From NCBI GenBank assembly GCA_949357655.1, contig CASHTG010000015.1:868001-932000 (forward strand): a stretch of 64,000 bases of DNA, in the 5' to 3' direction. This document shows, piece by piece, positions 38,601-50,374 of this stretch. The first letter of the stretch is position 1. Each line of letters starts with the position of its first letter. The notes below the pieces were generated by a model that worked only from the letters and a program-made list of their open reading frames with translations, made no database searches and was not told the origin of the DNA. Source of the stretch: Parascedosporium putredinis (lineage: Eukaryota; Ascomycota; Sordariomycetes; Microascales; Microascaceae). The position numbers and the translations under genes were made by a program.

Positions 38601-39465
38601 GATCGTAAGCGACGCCGTGAAAAATCATGTAGCCACCAGTCACCTCATTAACACGAAGCCTAGGAGGGGGAGCCGCAGACGGCTTGGTTGAAACCGAAAG
38701 TCAAGAAACCGACAACGCCCATGATGAAAAGAATGATGCTGATGAGACCCATCTTCTCTCTCCAGGCACGCTGCTGGGCCTTGGCGGCCATCCCAAAGCA
38801 CTTGAGAATGAAGTCTGGGCACCAAAAGGTAATGATGGCGCAATACACGTTCCACAGGCTGGGCGGACGGATCTGCTCCTTTTGTTGCTGGTGCTTCTTT
38901 TTCCACCACCTTCCTTCCTGATTTTCGACGACTTGGTTCGTTTCGTCGAAGTTCGCAGGCCCTTCTCGGGATCGTCATTGCCGCGAGGGCTTCTCGCGTC
39001 CTTCGTCGGGGTTGTATCCGAGTAGCCGTCTATCGTACGAGAAGGCGATCGATCCGAGCCCTCTTCAATCTCTTCTGCCAACGGGTTGTTGCCTGTCGTA
39101 GACGGCAACGTATTCATCTTGGCGGCATGTTTTCGGTAATGATAGTTGGGGTGGTCCCTTCCTATCTTGTTCCTTTCCGGCCTGATGAGGCTTCGCTTTC
39201 GCCCGACATTGCCATGGCTAGACTCGTTGGTGGGCGCAGGCCCGGTCGGGGAAAGGGGCAAACTCTCTGTATTACCATTAGGATCCACGATGGTCTCGGG
39301 AAAGGATGTGGCGGATTGCCCACGTTGGTGTGCTGGCATAGGGCCGAGAGGGTAGTAGCCGCCACTTTCAGCATCCTGCGGGCGATTTCTTCGAGACGGC
39401 GAGTTGCGATAGCCGCTTCTCTGTTCATACGAAGGGCTAGCACCCGGCCGCTCGGGAAGAGACAT
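35690..39465 (-). CDS. chs4: Class IV chitin synthase (yeast Chs3 relative), frame-broken
   Basis: A plasma-membrane glycosyltransferase polymerising UDP-GlcNAc into wall chitin. It starts 'MSLPERPGAS' at 39465. A basic, Ser-rich cytosolic N-terminus leads to 'RPPSLWNVYCAIITFWCPD', then a membrane segment 'LISIILFIMGVVGFLTFGF'. A second membrane pair lies near residue 520. The catalytic core includes 'VDADTKV' (about 860), 'GEDRYLSTLML' (about 980) and the hallmark 'QRRRW' (about 1020). It ends with a cluster of membrane helices and an acidic tail. One intron, 36248-36133, donor GTAAGT, acceptor GCGCAG. Two frame breaks fall on homopolymers: the T run 38898-38902 (one base short) and the G run 38666-38670 (two bases short, or one extra nearby). 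Correction gives about 1,220 residues, the usual class IV length, with consistent phases. It is divergent from the SKT5-like gene across 10.9 kb. Confidence 0.95.
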
Positions 39466-40943
39466 TGTCCTGCGTTGAGGAGCACGGAGGCGGACGTTAG
39501 TGTTGGGTTCAAGAAAGATTTGTCCAAAGCAAAAACTAGTGGCCGCGAGAGAAACGATGTGAGAATGACAGGTGACACGAGGCTGGGGGAATCGGCATCC
39601 TCCCAAGAAGAGGGTGACCGGACAAAATTCGACAAGATGGCCGAGGCCTCTCCAAAAACGCACCCTAGAGTCGCTAAGTGCTGGCTCCTACTTGGTTTGT
39701 AGGGGCGATGCGATAGTTCGATTGTGGGAGTTGTCAAGTGCCCTACGATGGTGACATGGAAGGAGAGGGGGAAAAAGAATGAAAAAAAGAATAGAAAAAG
39801 AAAAGGCTCAAAGGGCAGCGAGAGACGAGGTCTCAAAATGGTGCAAAGCGATGGGTATGCATGAAACACAAAGCGAAGGGACACCCAAAAGCAGAAGGGG
39901 AAAGAGAGAGAGAGAGGCCAACCCACGATATTGATTTGTTATTATGCGCGGAAACGCCAATAAAGGCAGGAAGGTGCCGGTCTGACAGAGACGGGGATCT
40001 CACTAGGATCCAGAAACGGCTTTAGGAGTGGGCAAGCGGGGACCGTTCCTTGGGCGACGGTGGGGAGAAGAGGGAGTGCACCGTTTTGGTATGCCCGTAT
40101 CAAATCGCAGGTGCCAGATTGGTGAAGGCGCAGGAAGGAATCTGGGAAAGTGGGCAGGAACGCGCCGTGTTTCTGGCCTGTGTGGCTCAGCGCGTTCAGT
40201 TCGCCCACCCCAGAAAAAGGATAAATTGGAAAACTTGGCAAAACCTGGCGGTTGTCGGGCAACGAAACGTCAACTCTCAAGCGAACCGAGACGCAGAACA
40301 ACCAGATACGGGGCCGGTTGTGTCGTGAACTGTTTGAGTAATTTTCCTGTCGAGGTATCCTTTTTCTTTGTCCGAGTGATTGATGGGCTTCGGAGATTCA
40401 ATTTTTGGTCCTTAGTTGGTAATAGTCGTGGGAGGCCAGGTGAATAAGGTACACAACATCGAAAGCGCTGCCGGACCTAGTTGCCAAAGGATCTCTAACG
40501 CCCCTTTTCAAAAAGGGGTGAAGGTCGATATTGAATGGTATTAGGTCACCTCCAGGAAGGGAAGAAAAAAAAAAAAAGAAGAATAAAAGAGACAAACGAA
40601 GAATAAAACGAGCGTCAATTAGAACGAAAGGAGGCCTCGCAGTTGGAAAAAAATGAACGATTGTGTTGCAAGACCACAAGAAAAAGGTCAACGACCCAAG
40701 GCGAGTCAAAGAGTCTTTTGATGTCCCAACCCGAGAGAAAAGTCGAGATGAAGAGAGAAGAAGGGGGAGAAGACGTGGAAACCTCAAGGCTTGTCCCCAA
40801 GAAAGATGGACACAGGCACCACGTTCTCCTGCGTTCTCGCGCTCCTGTGATCAGGCCAGCATTGGTTTTTGTTCGTATGCTCTTTCTCCTGACTGAGGCA
40901 TGTATCTGCAAGTAAAATATCGTGATGCTACCTCCTGCAGTGT

Positions 40944-41303
40944 CTAGGATACATAGATTCTTGGTTCGCACGGTATCGTGACCTGCATGGCCTTCACCCG
41001 CTCCCCTTGATATGCCTCGTCTTTGGCAGGCATTTGTGCAATTTTCAAATACGAGGTTGTGGTTTCGATACTGTGCTGCCCTGGTACCTGAACAGCAGCT
41101 TTCTTTCCCCAGCACGCTCTTCGCGCATTCGGCGCCCCCGCAAGTTGATCTTTCCCGATCTCAGTGATTGGATTTATTATTATACTGTACGAAGAATCAG
41201 GGCACTTCCCCTGCAGGGGGACTGGGTCCACCGCCCCTTCCGCATGTACTCTCGAGGTATACAGAAAGCCATGTCCGAAAATCAGTTGCGAGTGATCTGC
41301 CAA
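40944..41303 (-). CDS. Hypothetical protein, 119 residues, no recognised family
   Basis: Uninterrupted frame with an ATG start, 'MADHSQLIFGHGFLYTSRVH', and balanced amino-acid composition rather than low complexity. I see no signal peptide, membrane segment or known motif. It could be an orphan gene, an exon of a broken gene, or a chance frame. The plus-strand frame opposite it is no more convincing. Confidence 0.2.
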   Translation of the reverse strand: MADHSQLIFGHGFLYTSRVHAEGAVDPVPLQGKCPDSSYSIIINPITEIGKDQLAGAPNARRACWGKKAAVQVPGQHSIETTTSYLKIAQMPAKDEAYQGERVKAMQVTIPCEPRIYVS

Positions 41304-44300
41304 ACAAGCGGTTTTTAGGCTTGTTTCATTGGCTTGCGGGGTAGATCTTGAGGAAGGAGGTACCTAGAGTGTACGTTTTCCGGTTCGAACCGTTCTCTGT
41401 TTTAGTTCAAAGACGAAGGCTAAAATGGAGCCCGTTCCAAATCTGTCAAGATTCGCCCCTTTTTTAAGACCCTTCAGGGGAAGAGGGACTTTCCGGTGTT
41501 CAAGCGTCAAGAAGAGAGACCAGTTGACTAGATCCCTCTGATTTCTCGTTGGAAAGAAACCGGCCCGCCTAGGTCCATCTCATCTCCGATGCTTGATGCT
41601 CGTCTCAGTGGTTAACATTAAATATTTTGCCCCACCAGCTATCAAAATGAACGAGGAAAAACGAAAGCGAAAAAGAAAAGAAAAAAGACGACAAAGAGTT
41701 ACGGCGTTTTCCTCTCTTTCGAGACTCGAGTTGCGACGAAACCCGAGTTCACAGCCAGATAAAAACACCGATATCAACTCTAACCTTGTCATACTAGTCA
41801 TGCTGTAATTGTATGCACGCCAAATCGTGGATTAAGATACCTGCCTCGAGATGCCATCAATGGGAAGTGTTGGCCACATGGAAGCTCTGGGTCACATTTC
41901 ATCTTCTGCGTTCACCATTCAAGGTCGGGAGGCGCGGCAGAGAAACCACGTTGAAGCACGCCGGACAGTGACTGCAGGGTTGGCAGATGCTCTCTAAATA
42001 TGGAAGGAAGTTGCCCCATCTTCGTCCAAAATAGGATAGAGGCGAAGGGAGCTTTTGATTATCTCGGTAGTGTGGCACCCGTGCTCATATCCTCGCCTAG
42101 ACGCTTGGTTGAGGCTTCATTTGAGCAGCAGGTGTAGATTGCCTCGTGCCGTCCCAGTCCCGCCGCAATTGCACAGCACAACCGGCGGGTGGTTCTTGGG
42201 TCTTGGGTCTTGGGCACTGGCTACCGTACTTAATGGTATAACTAAGCACTTTATCGATATTTCTTCGGTCCCGCATCATTTGATAGATTCATGCGCTCCG
42301 GTAGGTCTGGCTGGCACTGACCAACCATCTCATGGGGTCGAGAAGCCTGTTCATCCTCGAAGCCAGGCAAGCCAGGGTAGCAACGTACAAGTACACAGCA
42401 CGCCAAAGAAGAGAAGGGAAGACCAATCGTGGCAGTTTTACCGAGATAGCCTAGATCTCTATCAAGACTGGCTGAGTAGTTTTGCTCTGCTCGCGATAGC
42501 GCTTGGCCGCCAGCAGAGCCTAACCTTCGTGGGTGGACTCTGGCGAGGGTTGAACTCTAAATGTGGAAAAGCCCGTGCTCATGCGCGTCTAGCTCGCGTC
42601 TGCCGACTGAGGCGCCTCTCAGGTCGGTCATGCAGCCCGATCTCCCCTTGCCTCAGTTCGAGACGAGACAGCATCGTCGATTGCAATGCACTCCCAACGC
42701 GGTTGAACGCGGATGTTGTCAACCGTGACGGGATCATGCTGCTGCCCGCCGCGTTACAAGCTTCCTAACCGAGAGTTATATCAATACCTGCTGGGTAGGG
42801 CAAGCGCAAGAGCACGACATGAGCAGAGCGGATGTTGCGTGTGCCCCCGGCCTTCCTCGCCGAGTCCGTGCAGATTGCGATGAGACAGGGCTTCTTCTCT
42901 GTGCCTCTCTACGCAAGCTTGCCACGCCTTCTTCTCAGAAAGGATCCTCTACCCTCCCCCGCTCTCTCATACGTTTTTTTGGTGGGAACACGGCGACGGA
43001 TCTCCGCGCTGCACAGCAACAGGTTCAGAGGCCCCATCGGTCGCAAGCCCTGGCCAGCTGAGGGCTACAGGACAGATGATCCAAGCACGCCTAGAGGTCG
43101 GCGTCGCAGGTCCACGGGGTTAAGCATGTTGTGCGGCACCGTGCTTCTTCCAGAAGACGGCAGAAGAGGACATCCGCTGTCGCATCCGGAGCCCCTTCAA
43201 TTCCCCACAGTGGTGCATGGAGGTTGTCGGTCGTTGTTGATCAGTCAATGCACCAGTTTATCCCGAGCAAGAACTAAGGTTGTTGCGACGGCTACCATTG
43301 TTGGTTCCGCTGGCGGCAATTAACCTCTGGCAAGGAAATGCCCGGCTTTCTTTCAACCCGCGCCAGCCCGTCTTTGTAGCGACATCGGTCACGGAGGAGG
43401 CCATGCGGCCTCCGTAGCAGGAAGCAGACGGGTAGCCAAACGCCTTTTACTTATAACTCATATTGCCATGACGGCATCGACTTACTCATACCACCTCAAA
43501 ACAGCGCCCTCGATTAGACTAGAGACTGAGGGTAAATAAACGCACCGTAATACCACATGCCCCGTTTCAGTCCCGGTGACTAGATTGTGTCACCAAAGTC
43601 GAAGCAGCCGTTGGTTGTGCTCATATTGTATCAATCTCACACAAAAGAGCCTCAGGCGTGCCTCACCAAGCCACTAATGTGTTGGAGAGTGGAACAAGCA
43701 GGTCAAGACGTGTCATCGAAAGACAAATAAACAATTTCACTGAAACAAAACAGCCACCGAAGGAAGGTGAGGGGTGGAGAGAGACAGAGAGGGAGGAACA
43801 ACAGGCCTTTCAGAGAGTTGTCATCCATCCCATGTCAGGGCCAGTGGTGATATCCTGCCAGCCACCGGTTCATTCAAGCGGACACTGAATATCACCGCAT
43901 TATTTCCCGCCATTACTTGGTGTTCATTCAGTGTGCTATTCTCGCACAATTCCTGAGGGTCTGTTTCGGCAGATCAAATGATTGAGGCTGGCTGTCATTG
44001 GCCCTTGACCTTCCACACAATCTACACCACAGCGGAGCGGCGTGAAGGACATCAATGAGCTGCACTAGCTGCCCTATGAAGCGCTGGTGTCCCTGAGCAG
44101 TGCGTGTTCGTTGACCGATCTATTGGCAAAGCCTTCTATTTCTGCTCCCAACCATCTCCTCATGCAGCAAGCCACGATTTCCTTAGGGCGAGGAGAAGCA
44201 GGGGGTGTGAGCAGAAAGAACAGCCAGTGTATGCAGTATGCTCCCGACTGGCACAGCTCCAGAGGTGGCGCAACAGGGACATGACGAGGCCCATTGGCAA

Positions 44301-44545
44301 AGACAGAGTCAGCGGAGATCCACCGATCCAGAAGCCTTCTTATTACAAGGCAAGAGGACAGCCCTTGGCATGTTGATCCTCGGAATCCTATCACATCAAT
44401 TGATCGCTCTCCAATTGAGCCCAAAGTTGAGCGCACACGGGGAGCGCGAGCATCACACGTTCTCTCTTTTGAGTACCTGCTAGCCCAATAGTTGAAGGTT
44501 GACGGCGAACTGGTTAGAGGGATGATTGATAAGTTTGGGGTTTCC

Positions 44546-44567
44546 TTTTTTTTTTTTTTTTTTTTTT
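44546..44567. repeat. T22 homopolymer
   Basis: Uninterrupted run of 22 T residues in the gap between the chitin synthase and SKT5-like genes. No flanking duplication was found to support a retroposed A tail. Confidence 0.9.
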
Positions 44568-45438
44568 GGGTAAAAGAAACCCAAAAACAAGGACAGGTCA
44601 AGGGAGAAAAATGAGAGACACATCCCAAGTATCAGATTATGGTCTTTTCAAACCTCCTGCTGCCTTCTTGTTTCTCTTTCCAAACGACCTTGGTCACTCC
44701 CACCACTCTTCTCTTTGCCGGCAGCCTTCATCCAAGTCAGTTCTGGTTCGGGGGTGGTCGGGGGCCAGATCTAATTTCCTTCCTCAGGCTTTTTTAGCAG
44801 CTAGTCCAAGCGCAGATTCCTAGCTCCCAAGTGTGTGGATCAGCCCAGGTCTAGGCGTCGGGCAAGAGAGAACAATGATGCGGCCTTCATCCTTGGCTCG
44901 CATCTGATTCGGATAGCATGGCGAGCCAATACTCTTGTCCTCCGCACAGTTTGATGAGGGAAATCCAAAGGAAGTGCCCATCAGCCTCCCACACAAAGAG
45001 GAAACAAGGCTCGCCCCCGCCCTACGCACGGAAACGGGAAAGCGCTTCTTGATCTCTCGAGAGGCGGTGAAAAGTTGGACTAGAATCTGCTACCTGCAGC
45101 GAGCTGTTCGTTTGCGCTAGAATTTACAAGTCTGCTGACCCCCTCCTTCGAAAGAAGAACGGGGAAATTCCGAGCCCGCTCCACCATTCTTGGGGAGGAT
45201 CGAGGCCATTTTCAATCATTGTTTTGCCTCTCCCTCCCCCAACCCTCTCTTTTCGTTGCTATTGCTGCTACCTGCTGAAGAGAAGAGAATACGGAAGAGG
45301 TAGATGGCTGGCGGGAAAGAGATGTCCACGCCGGGGCAGCAAACAATCCAAATGTTGGCTCCTGGCTCCTACCCAAGGTGGGGGTAATCATAATGGACTC
45401 TTTAAAGGTGGTTTCTTACACGAGGAAGCTCGTAAAAT

Positions 45439-45484
45439 GGGTTGTGCGGGTTGTGCGGGTTAAGTGGGTTGGCTGTGTGGGTTG
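45439..45484. repeat. Imperfect GGGTTGTGC tandem repeat
   Basis: Two exact GGGTTGTGC units followed by diverged GGGTTAAGT and GGGTTGGCT-like units. Confidence 0.75.
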
Positions 45485-47953
45485 TTATTTGGAGGAGCAA
45501 CGGGCGGCACGTTGGTGCCATGGGACAGGCCTTTCCAGTCGCATTTCGAGGGTGCCGGCCAAGAGTTACACTGCTGGCACCTCGTGAGGTGTTACATGCC
45601 TTGTCGAGCCGATGCTGCACTCGTATTCCATGTCCGATTCTCGACGCACGGGTAATATAATTCACTTCCCTCTCCCACCTGCAGCGGATTTGGTCGCCTC
45701 CAGAGAATTATCTGCTCATCCCAGGGCCGGCGCTCGTTCTCCATTGACAACCAACGTTACTCAGGAAAGCCCAAGTCTCAGATCAATGCTTTGATAGCGG
45801 AGGAGGAAGAAAACAAAAGGTCACAGGCGTTGGCGTGTGAGCTACTACGCGCCGAGCACCCGAGATGAGGGGCGGTACCGTGTGGTTTTCAAGACCATCT
45901 ACAGTAACATCACCCCAAAGGTGTGGACATATATCTAAAGGGGGTACTTGATCCATGAAAATGGGGACCAAGGATAGATTGTTGACCCGTTCTCACGGAT
46001 CTTGAATCAACGTTCTCACTCTTAAAGGTGGATTTAGGGTCCACAGCACAAAGGAAAGCGTGGGGTGTGGAAAATCGCTATTCCGCCCTGGATGGCATCT
46101 CTCCGCCACGGCCTTGACAGAGGCTAGAATCATCTCGCGTGCTGCATTCAGGCATTCAGGGAGAGAGAAGGGCGAAAAAAAAAAAAAGTTGGAAGGTGGG
46201 CGTGACCGGAAAGATCGGACTTCCCTCTGCCCATCCGTCGTCTCAGCATGAGGCGTCATTGATATGCCCGCCTTTGCTAGATTTGAGCCATTCCTCTTCC
46301 CGCCATTCAAGGCCCTTCAGAGAGGGAGGGCTTCCTGTGCTCCTGCGCCTAAAATGCAATAAATTCACCGCCCAAGGAAAAGATCAGCTTCAAGGGCAGC
46401 TGCGTGACAGAGCCTCCCGGCGCTATTCGTCAACTGAAGCAAATGTCACGACTTGCGTGCGGATATCAATTGCTCCTCGAGGAAAGGTGGGCCAAGGCCG
46501 ACAAGAAACCCACGTTTCGAGACAAGCGTTCTAGGCAAAGGATGGCGGACTCAGCCCCGAGAAGGTTGCCCTGCGCGGCCTTTTTCACCCATGCTAGCCC
46601 ACAGACCAAACCACTGATGGTATTTCCAATCGGGGTCCTGCTGGAGGCGGACGAGTGACAGCTCGGCGCAGGGGTGAGAATTGTTACAGCACAGGACGTC
46701 TCGCAGATTGGACCATACATGTAGGCCTTAAAAATCCCCCGTCAGAGTCGACAAAGACATTGTTCGGACTTGTTCGAGATTATCTAAGACAGGTTCGCCT
46801 CCCACCCGCGAGCGATCATGACATGTGCTCCATCTCGTGTCTCGCCGTCCTTGCCGTCCTTTAGAACAACAAGGCCACTCCAGCCAAATTGAGTGGGTGT
46901 GATGAAGGGTTCGAGAGGAACCGAACCACTCCAATGTTTGTGAACGGCGTGGCGGTGCACAAGGTGCAGCCCCGCAGTTCCTCCCCGATACAGGCTCAAG
47001 AGGCTGAGCAGCTGAAAAATGAAAGCAGCTAACCCAGAGAGCTGGCGTTTTTGTCTGATTCCGCCCAAGGCAACCAGCCTCTTTGGGCTGGATTAGACTT
47101 TGATCGCGAAGGCCGCCAGATTGTCACATCGTCTCAAACCCATCCAAGATATTACCACAAGGGATTTAGAGGCGATGACGATGGGTCGAATCGAGTGGCC
47201 AGGCTTTACTTATTGCTGACCGCCGCTGCCAGGTGGGGCGAGCCTTTGCCTGATGCGACCGATGCAAGAGCGCTCCAACTGCCAGCCCGATCTGCTCCTG
47301 CCGTCCATGCTGGCTGCACGTTTTGTTGGTGAGGTTGAGCGTCGATGTCCAAGTTGAGCAAGAGTCGCGGCGCAGATCTCCTTCTCTCCATTCCGCTCGC
47401 TCCCCATTCTCGACAGAGACTAAGAAAGTAGAAATGGACAGGAGGGGATCATCGCTCGGGATGATATCCAGCTGTGGCCTTTCTTGGCCTGGTGATCCAA
47501 CAATATTTTCACCCAGCCCCGGCGCCTTGGTCGGACTCGCGACCGCCGTTCTGCCAGGGAAAAACAGCCAATGTGATCATCTTTTTTTCTAGGGGGGACG
47601 CGGACAATGAAGAGCGGGAGGTTCAACCCGCCAGCATTGCGTCAGCGCCAAAGCGAATCCTGCTGCATTCCGATCACCCTCCGAGATGGGAACCCTCCTC
47701 TCGCCTTTGGGCAACATCCCCCGAAATAGAGTACATAGGCAATCCGGTATTTCGATATTACGCAGGGTAGCGGGGAGAGAGGGAAAAGAATGGGAATCCC
47801 GCTCTGCATCAGGCGTTATTAATCTGTGTTCTATAGGCTTCTAGTGTTAGGAGAGGCACCAATCCGCTCCCGCGACATATGATGACCAAGGGTTGGCTCG
47901 CCTTACAGCCAGCCTCGGCCCAGCTCTTGAAAGCAGCAATGTATTGAACAGCT

Positions 47954-48256
47954 TCAGCGCTGATTGTTTTCCCTCCCTGGGAGCGCCCATTCAACCGCAA
48001 ACGTCATGATGCCCCCCTCCACTTCTCGACGTCGGGCGCATAGCAATTCAGCATTGGCTTTTTGCATCACATTCCCCGTGACTTCAGGTTGTCCCGGCTC
48101 TTGAACGGACGCTTTTTCAGAAGAATTTTTTTCCTTCTCCCTCTTGATGGCGTCCTCGCTCTTCGACGAAGACAGGTTCGAAGTCTTGTCCTCATCCCCA
48201 CGTCCTTTCCTGACAGAAACAACATTCCTTTCTTTACCCTGACTGATAGTTCTCAT
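47954..48256 (-). CDS. Hypothetical hydrophilic protein, 100 residues, no recognised family
   Basis: ATG-initiated frame coding for a strongly charged, Lys/Glu/Ser-rich protein, for example 'SSKSEDAIKREKEKNSSEKA'. There is no membrane segment or recognised domain. It may be part of a longer gene disrupted by frame errors, or a chance frame. Confidence 0.22.
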   Translation of the reverse strand: MRTISQGKERNVVSVRKGRGDEDKTSNLSSSKSEDAIKREKEKNSSEKASVQEPGQPEVTGNVMQKANAELLCARRREVEGGIMTFAVEWALPGRENNQR

Positions 48257-50374
48257 ATATCTCGTACATCCTCAAGATTATCCTCCGCAAGCCCCGAGAG
48301 GAGTACGACTCGTAATGGCGTTTGTATCCACTTTTTACGGGGCTCCATCTTTCAGGACAAGTCAAGTTACGGAGAGGGAGGGACAACAGAGGATTGGCGG
48401 CGCCAGGTGCTAGTTAGAGCCACACCATATACAAGTACTCTGGGTAACATCTACACCCGTTTCATAGGTCCTGGGCTCTGACCTCATCAGCACTCTGACA
48501 GAGAAGGGTGGGTGTCAGCTCCAGGGATTGACTGAGAAGACAGACAGGGCAAATGTCATCATCAAAGTTTACCTCTGCCTCGCCGTGTCAGGAGTCAACC
48601 CTAACCCACCAAGAAGCAAGGTTATGAGTGTAATATTAGACGTTGCTGGAGGACGGTGGAAAAAAGAAGCTCGGCTACATATTTGGTACCATTGCCTACA
48701 TGTACAATGGAGCTCTTGATCGGCGGTTGTCGGTCGCCGTAGAACACCGACGAGTCAACAGATTCGATAATTCTTCTTCCTCGCTCCCCGGAGCCCTTTT
48801 CGCTGCGAGCGACATCCAAAGACCGGGAGAAACTTGGGGTTGGGCGTGATGCATTTCAGTTCAACGCTTCTTGAGTGCACGTACTTCATAGCTCTTCAAT
48901 ATGTTTGGTGGTTCTAAGTTCCTGCCACGCTTTCACCATGCGTGCCACTCGACGGGGTAGCTCGCCGCTTCCGCGCTTTCGCTGAAAAGAGAACATTGAA
49001 GGGATTTGATGAATGGGTCCGCCAGCACCAAGGAGTGTCTTTCCATGAGATAGTCGATGCGGACGGCCATTAAATTACGCCACCCGATGGAGCCAGGCTG
49101 GTCGTGCAGAGGCCGGCACACACATACAGCTAGCCCTGAAAACTCTCTCTTTCAATTGTTGACGAAACTAGTAGTTTGCCAACATTGGAATCGCCGCGCT
49201 CGGAAAAGGTTGGCGAAAGAATGGGCTAAAACCGGCGCTGTGTTGCCCAGGTACTGGCTACTTTGGACCGAAGTAGCCCTCCATCTTGCCCTTCGGTTTC
49301 CCACCCCCGATTATCCCTAAAATTCCGGATTGCACAGCAGAATGTTGTATCATTTCCACACCTGTACGAGACCTAATAATTGCTTGCCAGAGATGATGCA
49401 GACTGGACAGAGTGGGGCCGGTTCGCTTTTGGGGGCATCACCTTGTCACCCTGTCCTAGAGCCTGGGGCCTGGGACAGGGTCTGAAAATGGGGACGAAAA
49501 TGGAGACTGCTGGCGACTAGGTCCTTCTTGCCCTTGGACCCCTCGAAATGCGCTGCTGCCAACCCCATCGCCCCATAATATCTCCTATTCACTGACCCTC
49601 CTTCCACTTCAGAGTCCGAAGCCCCTTCCTCTCCTGCCCTCGCTCCTTGCTACACCCGTACCAAAAAAAAAAACCTCCATCGTTCCTGCCGAAAAATCTA
49701 CCCTGACCCTTGTCGTCCCCCGAAGGCAAGTGTTTTGGACTGAGCAAGGTCGAGAAGGTTGCCTACTCCGAAAGTATTCACAACCCTCCCATTCAGCCCT
49801 GCTTCGCCTGGTCTTCTTTTTCCCCTTCTCACCTCCACCGTCAATATCCCTCACCCCCGTTGTTGACGTTGTCAAGTATCTTATTTCGTCTCCCACACTC
49901 GTTTACCCACCCGTCCCCCTCATATCCAAGGCAGAGGAGAGGGAATCAATACGTACATATACTGCACCACGGCCTACTATAGGGAGCCAGTCTTTTTATC
50001 GTCGCAGGAGACCCGTGTTTGCTCAGCTTTGCGCAGGACCAACCTTGGGAACTCCCCAAGCCCTTCCTGGCGTTACCCCGACCGAGCGACGATCACCCCT
50101 TCAGATTGCGTGAAACTTCCTGCAACACTACCTTGAGCCAAATCAAACTATCGCAACCTCGTTGTCTCTTGCACGCTCAATGCTTTGATGCACGACTGGC
50201 CCTCGAGAACCTCGTTGTGAAGGCGGCCTAGTCTACAGTCTGATAACCGCTTGCCTTCGATTTTTGCTGTCGCAGCCATCTCCCCGCCCATATCCCACAC
50301 CTGAAGAGGAACGGCCAGCTCGCAATCCTTTTGACCATTCGCCGCTTCTTCCTCGTTGGGCGTTGGTGCTAGCC

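Larger units (their letters stand above)
39466..50374. other. 10.9-kb gene-poor interval between divergent chitin synthase and SKT5-like genes
   Basis: No recognised gene. It should contain both promoters: C/T-rich sequence appears near 49.6-50.1 kb before the SKT5-like start, and purine-rich plus-strand DNA (pyrimidine-rich on the minus strand) follows the chitin synthase start at 39.7-39.9 kb. Two minus-strand open frames with ATG starts (40.94-41.30 and 47.95-48.26 kb) are listed separately. Other frames, such as the plus-strand one at 42.06-42.77 kb, lack recognisable motifs. Confidence 0.5.

Noticed and set aside
41381..41400. Possible tRNA T-arm around CCGGTTCGAACCG
   Set aside because: The palindrome resembles a T-loop, but no acceptor, D or anticodon stems can be placed around it.
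42055..42768. 237-codon plus-strand frame
   Set aside because: It begins at TTG rather than ATG and shows no recognisable motif; a chance open frame is the simpler reading.
44074..44628. 184-codon minus-strand frame
   Set aside because: It reads through the long T run (poly-Lys) and has no motif.
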